From NCBI GenBank assembly GCA_036971715.1, contig JAVHJL010000004.1:4092001-4156000 (forward strand): a stretch of 64,000 nucleotides of DNA. Reading direction: 5' to 3'. Shown piece by piece: positions 47,864 through 58,928 of the stretch. The position numbers and the translations under genes were made by a program. Every line of letters begins with the position of its first letter. Position 1 is the stretch's first letter. Under the pieces are notes generated by a model. It ran no database searches. It saw only the letters and a program-made list of their open reading frames with translations, and had not been told where the DNA came from. Source of the stretch: Arthrobotrys musiformis. Taxonomy: Eukaryota; Ascomycota; Orbiliomycetes; Orbiliales; Orbiliaceae.

Positions 47864-49175
47864 GGGGTCTTGTGGGGCTTTAATGTATGATGGGGGGCCA
47901 AACCCTTCCAGGGGCGTAATATTCGGGCGTCCTACTTTTGTTTCCTGTATATGGTCAACGGTATCTTGGTTTCTTTTGGATAGCATGTGTAATATAATAC
48001 TATACTATTTCGGTGTGGCATTGAAATATAAGGTTCTTGCTTTACCAGACCAGGGTTCTTGTTAAAAACCGTAAAAAGTCCTAGCTAATTAAGTTCGGAT
48101 GGAGCGAAGTCGAGCGCCTTCTAATGCGAAGAATTGAAGCCCAACCTTTGAAATGAAGATATCTTGAGTTGCTCTCATGGTTGATATGTTTCGATAATAT
48201 ATTTGGTGCAGCGTAGAAACGCCTTGTCTACGTGCAGATGAAATCGATATAATGTCATATGGAAAAGCCGTAATCCCTAGTGCTCAATATGGTACCATGG
48301 TGTTCTAGGGCCCGGGTTTATCATGCAATTAGGTCTCAGTTTGCAATTGCCTCGCAAGTTGGACCTGGCTAAATCGAAGGGTGTCTTGTCATCAGAGTCC
48401 TAACTTTGGGGTGAAGAGCTCAATACACATGCGAAACACCGCAGTGCCTTCTATTTCTGCCATTCGCGTATCTGTAGTTTTTGTATTGGAATTGACATTA
48501 AGATATTTTACAGGATACCACTACGAAGGTACCGCACATTACTCGCTTAATATATTATAATCCGCTGTACAAGACGTTGTAAGTGATTTCGAAGAATGTT
48601 ATGCTGTCCTGTAAGTCCTAACGTTATAATTAACCTAAGGCCTCGAGGCCTCTTGGAAGCTTCGGCCAGCTCTGGTTTACGAGACAACTTGGAAGCGTGA
48701 AGCGTAGGTCCATGAACTAGGTATATATACGTACAGATAAGCATATGTATTATAGGTATTAGAGTCTCACTCTTATCTACATGGTACAGCACCCCTTACC
48801 CTCTCTTTTTTCCATCATCCCGTCTTATCACATATGAAGCCGTGCACGCGGAGGATCTATCAGTATCGATTAATTCTGCATGTAATGGCAGACTTTGTTG
48901 TATTTTGTGCCAGCCAAGACCGGGAAAGCGTGTTGCGCCAGACTTCGGTTCCAGTTGCCACCATCGCTATGCGAAGCTGGGCGAAGCAAACACGAGACCA
49001 GAACAGAAAGGGCTCCCCTGTCCCTCAACCTCCCTCGACCTCCAAGCTCCAAAACCGCCATTCGACCTTTGACCCATCTGCAAACCGACTTTGACGCACC
49101 ACCTTAGGATATACGAGTCTAGAAGGCCTCTCATAGTAAAATCGCGCTTACGGTCCTTGTCAGAAATCCCGCAGA
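47864..49175. other. Intergenic region between the SPS19-type gene and GCS1
   Basis: This 1.3-kb region holds the 3' end of one gene and the promoter of the next. Overlapping short frames around 48834-49107 lack any domain and run into the GCS1 5' region. A degenerate copy of the dispersed word lies at 48658-48687. Confidence 0.5.
48658..48687. repeat. Composite of two dispersed words
   Basis: AGCTTCGGCCAGCTCTGG (48658-48675) also occurs exactly at 63307-63324. It runs directly into TTTACGAGACAA, which resembles the second half of the GTAC-centred word (GTACGAGACAA) seen at 42645-42657. Confidence 0.5.
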
Positions 49176-50602
49176 ATGGCCTCCGCATCTGGCATGTGGG
49201 AGGTGGACCCGGAGACTCGTCGAAAGGTACAACAAGCTTATCTGTTCTTTCTCCCAAGCTACAGACCACTTCGTGAAGCTATTGGATGGTAACAGCAGCT
49301 AATGTGCTTATGGTGGTGACGATATAGCTTCTAGAGCTTCAGAAGAGGCCTGGAAATGGGTCCTGCGTCGATTGCGATTCACCGAGTCCTCAATGGGTAC
49401 GATACACTACATTTACCTCCCTGGCCTTCTACACCTAGGTCGTGTTTCAATGAGGCGGTATATTAATGGAGGTGATATTCTAGGCCTCTCCCAAGTTCGG
49501 TATCTTCCTATGCCTCAGCTGCGCTGGTGTCCACCGGTATACCACCACTCTCCAGTCCCCTATATTCCTCAAACACAATTGCTGACGAATAATAGAGGCC
49601 TAGGCGTGCACATCTCCTTCGTCCGCTCGATAACAATGGACCAGTTCAAAACATCCGAAATCCTTCGCATGACCCACGGCGGTAACAAAGCCCTAAAGGA
49701 ATACTTCGAGAGTTGCCCCGAATACTCCTCGGACATGTCGGTCGCGGATCGATATTCCGCCCCCTTTGCGGAGGATTATAAGGAGAAATTGACGTGTTTG
49801 GTTGAAGGGACCGAGTGGAGCGGGCCGAAGCCTCGGACGGCTACACCGGTTAATAAGAACGTGAAGAGGACTGGTACTGGTGGATTGGGTAGTGGAAGCA
49901 ATAGCAATGCGGGTACACCACGGTCGTCAAGCCCAGCTGTGCCGACGCAGAAACAGAGGAATGAAGCCTATTTCGAGAAAATGGGGGCCGAGAATGCAAA
50001 TAGACGGGAGGATTTGCCGCCAAATCAAGGTGGGAAGTACTCCGGTTTTGGGAGCACACCGTTGCAGGAGCCGTCGAACGGAGGGATTGGAGGTTGGGAC
50101 GATGTTACGAAGGACCCCGTGGGTGCTTTGACGAAAGGATGGGGGTTCTTTACTAGCTCGGTAGCTAAGGGGGCTAAACAAGTTAATGAAGGATTTGTGC
50201 AGCCGACTGCTAAGATGGTATGTTCTTTATAGCTCTGCCCGAGATAGCAGGGCAAAAGGAAGGATGGATGGAGGCTAATGGCATACACAGATCGCAGAAT
50301 CGGACGTTGCAGGTAACGTTCAGAGAACGGCTCTACAAGTCGGCAGCGGAATCGCGACAACAGCAAAGTCTGGAGCAGACACGTTTAATAGAATGATAGA
50401 CCAACAAGCTCGCGGAAACTATCAGCCTATCCAACCTGAGAAAAAGGACTTTTGGGATTCTTTCGGCGATACAGATTGGGACGATGATAAGCCAGCCGTT
50501 AAGAACAGCGCTATTGGAACGAGTGGGATCAAGAAGTCCGGTGGTGGTAGCGGCGGTGGGGCCGGCGGGAAGAAGAGCGATGACTGGGGCGATGACTGGT
50601 GA
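49176..50602 (+). CDS. GCS1: ADP-ribosylation factor GTPase-activating protein (ArfGAP1/Gcs1)
   Basis: Stimulates GTP hydrolysis on Arf in Golgi-ER and endosomal coat recycling. Five exons: 49176-49226, 49328-49396, 49484-49536, 49596-50217 and 50291-50602; introns of 101, 87, 59 and 73 nt. The product is 368 aa. The N-terminal ArfGAP domain (about 5-125) has the zinc finger C30-x2-C33-x16-C50-x2-C53 and the arginine finger R58 in the HRGLGVHISFVRSITMDQF block. The first three small exons are confirmed because splicing restores the full C4 finger (GNGSCVDCDSPSPQW, ASPKFGIFLCLSCAGVHR). The rest is flexible, with GWGFF and Trp-containing segments like the ALPS-bearing tail of Gcs1, and ends in an Asp/Trp motif (DDWGDDW). 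Confidence 0.95.
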
Positions 50603-51127
50603 TTCCGATACAGCTAGATGGAATGCGAATGCATGTATGAATGGATTAGAGCAGAGGCGAATCAAGGCGTACGTGTACATAGGATACCTAGGGAGCTGCT
50701 TTGTCAATGAGTCCACGATGTTCTTTTTGTCTACCCCGCCCTTCTCTGGTAATCATATCTCGTAGTCTCGTAGTCTCGAGGGGCATCCCTTTGTGTCAGT
50801 AATCTCGAGGGTTTGAGGCGATAGTTAAGTGTGGCGCTGTAGACGCTGAAGTGTGGCGTCGTTGGAGCTTCACCGCCACAGTTTATCGGAGCTGCCAAAG
50901 TGCAGCTTCCCAGTCATCCAATTGCTCCATTATCCTTCTCTCTCATTACTCCGCGTCTCAACCAACATCACGTCCGTCTTCCCCACCGAACCAACTATCA
51001 CCAACCTCAACTTCCGGCTTCATCTACGACCTCTCACATACCGGTCACCCGCTGGAATACCTACTATCTTAACGTACGAGTTGGGTTTTGTATCAGCTAC
51101 CGAAAGGGAAGGATAAGATACGGCGCC
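50603..51127. other. Intergenic region between GCS1 and CSN6
   Basis: This 525-bp region between same-strand genes holds the CSN6 promoter and leader. The CSN6 frame stays open upstream of its ATG, but no upstream ATG-led extension matches the family. Confidence 0.5.
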
Positions 51128-52680
51128 ATGACAGTCGCGAAACCCCCACACCCCCTCATATCCTCCCATCCATCCACCTCCGGCCTCAAAATCTCACTGC
51201 ACCCTCTCGCCCTCCTCACGATCTCGGACTATGTCTCCCGTCACACCCTCAGGCAGATCAAGGGCCCCATCGTGGGTGCCCTGCTGGGCTCGCAGAACGG
51301 CCGTGAGATCTCCATAGAGCACGCGTATGAGCTCAAGTTGGTGGATTTACCCGTCGAGGAGGGGAAGATGGATACCGATGGAGAGGAGAATGTCAGAGTT
51401 GACGAGAGTTGGTTTTTGCAGAAGTTGAAGCAGTGTATGCTTTCCTTTTACCTTCTATCTGCTGCCGTATTATATATTTTATTTCTAGGCTAATGCATGA
51501 GATGATGGTGGTGGAGTATAGTCAAGGACGTCCATCCGACCCTCGACTTCATCGGACACTTCACATACCTCCCACCCCCACCGAACCATCTACCCCGTCA
51601 ACTACAGCTAAACATCCAAACCCAACTGCTGACCCACAATGAATCTCTCATCTTCCTCGCCCTTCATCCGGCGGCATTGTCAACCTCCACGGGTGGGAAG
51701 CTGCCCCTCACAATATACGAATCGGTATATGAAGAAGAAGGTGATACTCCAGAAACTAAAGTTCTTAAGATGAAATTTACGGAACTGGACTATACCGTCG
51801 AAACCGGTGAGGCAGAAATGATTGGTGTCGATCAAGTTGCGAAGGGACCGTTGAACGCTGGTGATGAAACTGGCGGGAAGGCTGGTTCTGGCCCTGCTGC
51901 TAAAGACGAGAAGCCGGTGGTGGGGACTTCGGCTTCGAAGGATGAAGCTAAGAAGGAAGCTAAGGGGAAGGGAAAAGCCGATGCCTCTACTTCTGCCGTT
52001 AAGGAGGAGAAGGAGGTTACATTTGAGAGCATCGCTTTACCCACGCAGACGCAGGAGTGTATGTCACCCTCTACCCTCCTTTTTAGATAATATTCCGCCT
52101 TGTAATTTTGTTACTAACATTGGTGGTGGTAGTACTATCAACCCTCACAGCAAAAGCAAATGCGGTTAGGATGTTGCACTCCCGTCTGACCCTCCTGCTA
52201 GCCTACCTCCGCAGCATCGAATCAAACTCCAAATCCGAGCCTTCAACCGAACAATCCCCACAACAGCCCAAGGTCTCTCACCAACTGCTTCGCTCATTAT
52301 TATCCCTCACAAATCGTCTCCCACTGCTAGAACCCCCTGCGACCGCCGAATCGAGTCTTTCGTCGGAATCACTGGCGGAATTGAGTGATGTCCACCTCGT
52401 CGCTCTGCTGGGGGCTGTGACATCTAGTATTGAAGTTTCGAAGGAGATAGGAAGGAAGTATGTGGCCGCGGGGACGAGTGGGGGTAGAGATAGGGGTGGA
52501 CCGGGTATGGGTGGACAACCGGGGATGATGGAGTTTGGAGGAGGTGGGGGGTATGATAGTACTGGTGATGATTTGATGGGATTTGGAAGTGGAATGGGGT
52601 CTAGGGGCGGGTTGATGGGGACGCTTGGGGGGCTGTTGAAGAATAATGCTCCAGGCAGGATGGGTGGACGGAGATTCTAA
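51128..52680 (+). CDS. CSN6: COP9 signalosome subunit 6
   Basis: Non-catalytic MPN subunit of the COP9 signalosome, which removes Nedd8 from cullins. Exons are 51128-51434, 51522-52058 and 52133-52680; introns of 87 and 74 nt are both phase 1, with GCTAATG and TTACTAAC branch sites. The product is 463 aa. The MPN domain starts at about residue 20 (KISLHPLALLTISDYVSR, then IKGPIVGALLGSQNGREI). The splice restores VHPTLDFIGHFTY. The JAMM metal-binding motif is absent, as expected for CSN6 rather than CSN5. An inserted Lys/Glu/Ala-rich linker of about 50 residues follows the MPN core, then a helical C-terminal region (MLHSRLTLLLAYLRSIE), and finally a Gly/Met-rich tail. The start at 51128 was chosen because it sits just before the conserved MPN text. 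Confidence 0.93.
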
Positions 52681-52968
52681 CTGCATTATCACGACCATTT
52701 GGTCCGTTTTCCTTGGGGCCTTGAGGGGCGTTTTTTATATTAACAAATAGGTAGAAGATAGGTAGATTGGACTGGTGGTGCGTTGTTTTTGTAGGTCATG
52801 CATTCTGGCTGTTAATTTTCTTAATGTGAACTTCATTTTGATATGAGGCAAGCTGGCCGAAGATGTGCTTCGGTATTGACACTAAACATAGTCTATATAT
52901 GGAAACCTTCAATCCGCTAAATTCGTACAAATAAAAAGACTGGGTATATGGTATGGTATATGGTAAAA

Positions 52969-53984
52969 TTAGAGCTCCCTCAACCTCTCCGCCTCCCTCT
53001 CGACACTGTCTGCACCAATAGCCACAACCTCCCCGCCATCAACCTCCTCGAACACCCCTTCCTCTACAATCCACACCTTCCCATTACCCTGACCAACATA
53101 AGTCCCCCCTCTCATAACAACAACCAGGAACCCCAAAGTCTCCCTCTCGACATCCCAGACCTCCCACCACCTTTCGGGGAGTTTTACACTGTGATCCCTG
53201 GCTGATAGGTATATAGCCGCCACCGCTAATTCATGCGGGTGGTGTGTGAGATACACCTGCGACGGCGAGGATAATAAATCCGTCAGGTAGGCGAATGTAG
53301 TCGACACCAATTTCTCATTCTGCAGGGGGTTCGATAGACCCCCTTGTTCATCCGATGACGACGGGGATGAGTGTGTTAATACGCCCAGGGACTGGAGGTA
53401 GTTGAATGCCAAGGTGTAGGGAAGGTTTACGGTGGTATTGAAACCTAGTGCTCTTAATATCCTCGCTTCTGTGGATAATAGGAGGGATTTTAGAGCTGTG
53501 TAGTCGCCTTCTGAGACGTAGTAGAGGTGTTTATTCCCCTTTTTCCCTTCATCTGAGGATTTTGGGAGGTGGGGAGGGTGGAAGGGACCGGCTGGGGAGA
53601 GGAGGTATTTGAAGACGTTGATTATGTCTCGTGGTTTTTGGGGGTGCTCTGTGAGTTTTGAGGAGAGGTAGAGGGATGCTAGGGAGGTTTGGAGGAGGGG
53701 GGAGGTTGTGAGGGGTGTGGTGAGGTAATAGCGTTGGAGGAGGATTATAGCTGTTGATATCGTTGGCTGGGGGCTTTTTTTTCATATCGGTTAGCTGCGC
53801 AATTTGTAGGATATGTATGATTGGGTATGGCTTACAGTTCCATGAGGATACCGGCAGCTTGGATGAGGCGGCAGGCCACCAGACGGAGCTTTTGTTCGAG
53901 AGGTTCGGGGACGCCGGATGATTGTGAGGGCGAGGTTGAGAGCTGCGCGGGTGTCGCGAGCGGGGCGGTGAAGATTGTGACCAT
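52969..53984 (-). CDS. Cyclin L-like protein
   Basis: Cyclin thought to partner a transcription/splicing CDK. Exon 1 is 53984-53836 and exon 2 is 53773-52969; the 62-nt intron has GTAAGC, branch GCTAACC and an A-run acceptor AAAAG, joined in phase 2. The product is 317 aa. The first cyclin fold starts in exon 1 (QKLRLVACRLIQAAGILMEL) and continues in exon 2 with LPQP, ILLQRYYL, SLASLYLSSKLTEHPQKPRD and YLLSTE-type helices. The second fold contains TFAYLTDLLSSPSQVYLTHH and AVAAIYLSARD, the AAIY-type helix of cyclin L/T proteins. It is convergent with CSN6 (288 bp between stop codons) and divergent with TAH18. Cyclin L is favoured over cyclin T or K by the LPQ and SSKLTE text. Confidence 0.85.
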
Positions 53985-54525
53985 GTCTTCTTGTTTTGTA
54001 TATAAGTATATCGGTCGACTATTCGACCCGCGTTTTCTTCCAGCGGGGAATTTGGTTGGGTATTTCGGATCGCGGGTATCGTGAGAGGTGATTTATATAT
54101 ATTTGACCAATGTTTATGGGGGTGGTGAGGTTCGTGGTGGTCGATATAAAAGTCGTGATGTTATGGTGAAGTTGAAGTTGGAGTTGAGGTTGAAATCGCG
54201 TGGATTGCTGAAAGTTGAATGTTATGACGTCCGCGCCTGGAGACGAGGCCTCGTCCCTGGTTGCCTCGCTAAGCAGCTTAAAATGGAATTTCCCGACGTC
54301 GGAGAACTTTCCAACAGAAACCACAAGCTACTGATAGTTGGGCTAGAACACCAGCGATGACAAAGCAGGGATCACGCTGATAACAATATATTTACGAATA
54401 CCCCGGGTTTTGAAGAAAACTCCTGGATCCTGTCAACTGCTTCTTCCTTATTGTATTCTTTATTTTATTTTTATTTTTAATTTGAAGGAAGTTGGAGGGC
54501 GTTCTATGTGAACGCATATGCAAAG
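53985..54525. other. Shared promoter region of the cyclin L-like gene and TAH18
   Basis: The 541 bp between two divergent start codons must drive both genes. No recognisable binding site stands out; a T-rich stretch lies just before TAH18. An open frame at 54088-54360 has no domain. Confidence 0.5.
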
Positions 54526-56694
54526 ATGGAGGGGCGCAATATCACACTCCTCTACGCCTCGGAAACAGGCACGACAGAAGACTACTCCGAAGAGCTGGGC
54601 CGCACATTGGAGCACCTGCATTTCAAAGTCCGCAGGGTCGAGATGGACTTGTTTGAGCCGGTATTTCCATCCTCTCCAGTATCTTATAGTATGTTTTATT
54701 TCAGTAGAATTTATATTAACAGTTGAGATAGAAGCTACTGCTGTCCACCCTGCTGGCAATCTTCATGTGTCCGACGACAGGACAAGGAGATGTTCCAGAG
54801 AACATGCAAAAGTTCTGGCGCTTTCTTCTAAGGAAAAAGTTACCGCCTACCTTGCTGCAGAATATGAGGTTCTCGACGTTCGGGCTGGGGGATAGTACTT
54901 ATCCGAAGTAGAATCCCTCTCCTCCCTCCCTCCCTCCTCCTCCTGTATTATTTTAGGAGGAGGTGAATATGAATAGATGAGTGGGATTACTGGGCAGACG
55001 GCTAAACTACGTCGAGGTTTTGGTGGTAGATATAATTGGGCGGTTAAGAAGCTACATAAACGGCTGTTGCAGCTCGGGGCGTCTGAGTTCTACATCAGGG
55101 GCGAGGGCGATGTGCAGCACGAGGAGGGGTATGTCTGTACCTGTACCCATTCTGACAGCATATACTCTCATACTAATGCAATAGTATAAAAATATAGAAT
55201 CGATGGGACACTAGCGCCGTGGATTGAGGGCCTCTCCTCCAAGCTCCTCGAACTATTCCCACTGCCCGATGGGGTCTCTCCAATCCCCACCCACCAACTC
55301 CTGCCTCCAAAATTCACAATTTCAATCGACTCTTCGCAGGCTCCGTATTCGGACCAATCCTATGCGTCAAATCTATCCCTGCCCCGGGGGCCGACATCCT
55401 TCAAACTCACTGTCTCCCAAAACACCCGTCTAACACCCCCCACCCACTTCCAAGACACAAGACTACTCTCATTCACCTCGACAGAACCACTGACCCACTC
55501 TCCCGGCGACGCGATAAGTATCCTCGCCACAAACCCTCCGGAGGTAGTAGAAGAAGCTCTAGAAATCCTAAATCTAGACATAAACCCCGACCAACCCCTC
55601 CACATAACCCCCCACCCCCTAAACTTCATATCCCCACTAACCCTCCGCACCCTCCTAACCCACCACCTGGACATAACCGCCATCCCCCGCCGCAGCTTCT
55701 TCACCTTCTGCGCATCCTTCACCACCGACGAAACCCACAAAGAACGCCTGCTGGACTTCACGAACCCGCTCTACGCCGAGGAACTGTGGGATTACACCAC
55801 CCGTCCCAGACGGAGTATCCTGGAAGTACTACAGGAGTTCGGGAGCGTGAAGGTTCCATTGGGGTATTTGGTCGAGATGGTGCCGAGGATTAGAGCGCGG
55901 TTGTTCAGTATTGCTAGTTCTGCCGGTCAATACTCTCATCCGCAACTTATATCGCCTTCATCCACGGTACCAACGGAGGGGGAGAATAAATTGGATCTAT
56001 TGATAGCGATAGTTAAATACCGTACGGTGATAAAACGCATAAGACGCGGGATGTGCACGCGGTATATATCAACCCTCGCCCCCGGCGACACCCTAAATGC
56101 CACCATCTCAAAGGGTGGACTAGGATCTTCGTCCTCGAATCTAAAACAGGTTAAATATTCCACGCCGGCGGTATTAATCGGTCCCGGAACGGGTGTGGCG
56201 CCGATGAGAGCTATGGTTTACGAACGACTCCGCGAGGCACAGTTCCATAACGAGGGATTGAAGCCGGGGAAGACACTGCTGTTCTTTGGATGCAGAGGCA
56301 AGGAGACAGACTACTACTTTGGCACCGAATGGGAGCAGTTGATGGAAAAGTTTGGAAAGGAGGTGTTTGATACCAAGCCAGCTTTTTCTCGAGATCAGGA
56401 TAGGAAGCGGTATGTGCAGCATCTTATTAAGGAGGATAAAGAGGAGGTGTGGAGGTTGGTCGGGGAGATGGGTGGGGCAGTATACGTCTGCGGGTTTGTG
56501 CCCCTTTCCTCTCTTCATATCACTATTTTAGGAGCTAATGAATGTGGAACAGGAGCTCGGGGAGGATGCCGCAGGCGGTGAGGGAGGCGCTGATAGAAGT
56601 GTTTGTGGAGGTTGGAGGGAAGGAGAGAGAGGAGGCTGAGAGTTATTTGCTAGGTATGGAGGGTGAAGGGAGGTATAGACAGGAGACTTGGTGA
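54526..56694 (+). CDS. TAH18: NADPH-dependent diflavin oxidoreductase (Tah18/NDOR1)
   Basis: Passes electrons from NADPH through FAD and FMN to Dre2 in cytosolic Fe-S cluster assembly. Exons are 54526-54660, 54732-54907, 55030-55137, 55198-56493 and 56556-56694; introns of 71, 122, 60 and 62 nt. The product is 617 aa. The flavodoxin domain (about 5-150) has LLYASETGTTEDYSEEL, TTGQGDVPENM and FGLGDSTYPKYNWAVKK. The FAD-binding part has RLFSIASSAGQ and GMCTRYISTLAPGD. The NADP part has LIGPGTGVAPMRAMVYER, FFGCRGKETDYYFG and VYVCGSSGRMPQAVREAL, and the protein ends in Trp. Every splice rejoins conserved text (for example HEEGIDGTLAPWIEGL and VCGSSGRMP). Length fits the family (about 600-650 aa). 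Start at 54526 is the first ATG in frame. Confidence 0.95.
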
Positions 56695-57068
56695 TCTATT
56701 TATATATGGGATTATGGGTATTAGAGTAGACTAGATCGTTATGTACAGCTAGAAGAGAACTGGGCCTTTCTGTTCCCACCCCACCGAGAGATATAGATTG
56801 AGGTTTATATCTCTATATTGGATACAAATAAGTGGTTGTAGATTCAGAAGAGGTCGGTAAGGGCGGAGTAGATAGGTAAGACTCAAAGAAAGAACATCAA
56901 AAAACCGCTAATACAATTTCACAAAACACCATTCCCATCTCATAACCAAAGACAACCACATCATAATCATTCAAAAGAAGGTATATAAAAGGAATGGTCC
57001 CATAACCAGACTCTGGTATCGCCGAGACCAACTTTTATAAAAAGATGGAGAGGAGGAAGGTGATCAGA
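56695..57068. other. Convergent 3' regions of TAH18 and the ATG33-like gene
   Basis: A 374-bp stretch between two convergent stop codons, AT-rich, with no gene or hairpin of note. Confidence 0.5.
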
Positions 57069-57729
57069 TCAAGCACCGTCTCCCCAAATCCCCACGACGG
57101 CCAGCAAGAACCCCAATCCCCTCCCGGCCACAACCCCCCAACTCGCCTGCTCCCACTCCAAGATCCCGTTTCGGAGTTCCTCACCATTAACACCCTTCTC
57201 GCCATTCTCCTCCAATAACCGATCCATCCGTTCCGCCTTGGGGTTTAGTACGGCATACGCATATCCGCTACTTAATACCGGGAGCACAGCTGTGAACAGG
57301 AGGTACGGGTGTTTCTTATGCGACGGGGAGAAGATGTAGGCTGTTATGAAGGAGATGGTGGTGATGTAGGTAAGTGGTTTTGTCAGGGAGGATATGCTGT
57401 TTGTGAGATGGGTGAAAGAGCGGTGTGCCGCAGCTGTCGTACGACTTTCCGTTAGCGGGTGTATCATAGTAAGAGTGAAAGGAGGGGAACATACGAGCTG
57501 AGGGGAGTGTTAGGAGGGATTTTATGGAGGCGAAGGAGGTGGCAAAGGAGACGCCCTGTCAATTGGCCGTCTATTAGCACTTTTCTCTACTTTATCTCTA
57601 ATCGTTGCCAGTAGGGAGACGTACGGTCAATAGACCTAGCGAGCCCACACCGACGAATTTGGTGAGGGCGACGACGGGACGGCACATGCTGGGAACGACG
57701 GTGGCAGCAGTGTATGCGGCCAATGACAT
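57069..57729 (-). CDS. ATG33: ATG33-like mitophagy protein
   Basis: Exons are 57729-57625, 57555-57495 and 57433-57069; introns of 69 and 61 nt with GTACGT/GTATGT donors and CTAAT/CTAAC branch sites. The product is 176 aa. It is a small integral membrane protein: exon 1 ends in ALTKFVGVGSLGLLT, exon 2 continues GVSFATSFASIKSLLTLPSA, and exon 3 has YITTISFITAYIFSP, KKHPYLLFTAVLPVLSSGYA and a C-terminal segment GFLLAVVGIWGDGA. This order of hydrophobic segments, with SLGLLTGVSFATS and SPSHKKHPYLL, fits the fungal Atg33 family, outer mitochondrial membrane proteins needed for mitophagy in yeast. The family name is from memory of similar proteins, so the call is moderate; the gene itself is certain. 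Confidence 0.7.
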
Positions 57730-57760
57730 GCAGCTTTCGACTATATAATTGTAGTAATAT

Positions 57761-57819
57761 TGGTGGTGGTGATGGTGATGATGATGGTGATGGTGATGGT
57801 GGTGATTGGTGGAGGAGGA
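57761..57819. repeat. GGT/GAT triplet microsatellite
   Basis: An irregular run of GGT, GAT and GAG triplets 32-90 bp upstream of the ATG33-like start codon; in the transcript it would read as CCA/ATC triplets in the 5' leader. Confidence 0.85.
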
Positions 57820-57923
57820 GTGGTTTGAGGTTTGAGGTTTTGGCTGACGAAGGGAAAGAAGGCGATTGGCGCAACACAGTTTTGGTGTTTGATAAGGCGA
57901 TTGATTGATTGCATTACGTCAAA

Positions 57924-57943
57924 CTCTCTCTCTCTCTCTCTCT
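57924..57943. repeat. (CT)n microsatellite
   Basis: Ten uninterrupted CT dinucleotides about 200 bp upstream of the ATG33-like gene. Confidence 0.9.
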
Positions 57944-58037
57944 ATTCTCAACTATAAATTACAAGTCTCCTCCTACCCCCCTCCAATACTTCTATATCTG
58001 CATTTTGTTTCTATATAGAGGTATACTGTAAGTCCTT

Positions 58038-58928
58038 CTATGCTGCAGCCCTCGGGAAAGCTGCGATGGTGATATTAATTGTCTCCCCGGGAGCATCGCC
58101 GTACATATTGAACCCCTCGACCTGCACAAAGCACTTCAAAACCCCACTGTTACACCAAACATGCGTCCTCAGATGCTCCTTCACCACTCCCACAAGCTCT
58201 GCAGGGCTTCCCCTGGGCCAATCCCACTGTTTCAAGCACCATTGGGGATCATTGATCGCTAGCCCCGAAGGAACGGTAGCAAACGCTTGAAACTGTGAGT
58301 TTGCCCGATTCCAATCCCATATCCTGAACGCTAGTTTCCTATCACCGTCCGGCAGACCGGGCAGTCGTAAAGAACTCGTGTCCACACCTTCCTCGCTGTC
58401 GGATTCTCGGATCGAGAAAACGAGTTTATCACTCGATAACAGCGGTGATGATCCGATATCTATAACCGCATTTTCTTCGGGTACCAATGCACCCCATAAT
58501 TCGGCGTATTGCGCTGATTCCACGTCTCCTTGGTCGGTTCTTGTGACCTCGTGGTTTGTAGCGAGGCTACCGCCGGCGGGGATGTGTTCGCGTGGAATCT
58601 TCATGAAGATCGTTGTCTCCCCGCTAGCAGTGATCTCAAACATCAATACCCCCATTTCGAGCAATACGTGTGTATTTGGAGCATCGGTGGGAGTGTAGAG
58701 GTTTGAGAGGACCCGTGGAGTGGGTGCATCATACACCGGGTGCGGATGGTCGGCGATGGGCCATTCTGCAGGGACAGTGTGGTCGTAGTGTCTTTTCGTG
58801 CGGAAGCTGTGCCGTTGCAAGATGGAGTTCCATAGCGTGCAGACGGTGGAGGCGAGGAAGTGGTCGTGCCAGGGGAGGTGGCTGAGGATTTCGGATTGAA
58901 GTTCTACGGGGAGGGAGAGGATGTTCAT
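58038..58928 (-). CDS. F-box protein
   Basis: Intronless 296-aa protein. Residues about 4-45 form an F-box (LPVELQSEILSHLPWHDHF, then CTLWNSILQRH), which binds Skp1 in SCF ubiquitin ligases. The remainder has no WD40, LRR or Kelch repeats that I can see. It is a beta-rich region with ELWGALVPEENAV and FRIWDWNRANSQ segments, probably the substrate-binding part. F-box proteins are numerous and fast-evolving in filamentous fungi, so no substrate can be suggested. The next two genes downstream in the window, on the same strand, are the PWAPL pair, with no sequence relation to this protein. Confidence 0.88.
   Translation of the reverse strand: MNILSLPVELQSEILSHLPWHDHFLASTVCTLWNSILQRHSFRTKRHYDHTVPAEWPIADHPHPVYDAPTPRVLSNLYTPTDAPNTHVLLEMGVLMFEITASGETTIFMKIPREHIPAGGSLATNHEVTRTDQGDVESAQYAELWGALVPEENAVIDIGSSPLLSSDKLVFSIRESDSEEGVDTSSLRLPGLPDGDRKLAFRIWDWNRANSQFQAFATVPSGLAINDPQWCLKQWDWPRGSPAELVGVVKEHLRTHVWCNSGVLKCFVQVEGFNMYGDAPGETINITIAAFPRAAA

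Larger units (their letters stand above)
57730..58037. other. Short promoter region of the ATG33-like gene with two microsatellites
   Basis: These 308 bp lie upstream of the ATG33-like start and downstream of the F-box gene, both on the minus strand. They hold two simple repeats (listed next) and nothing else recognisable. Confidence 0.6.

Noticed and set aside
52369..52698. 109-codon minus-strand frame opposite CSN6
   Set aside because: Shadow of the Gly-rich CSN6 C terminus.
55360..55761. 133-codon minus-strand frame opposite TAH18
   Set aside because: Shadow of TAH18 exon 4, which is Pro/Thr-rich and stop-poor on the complement.
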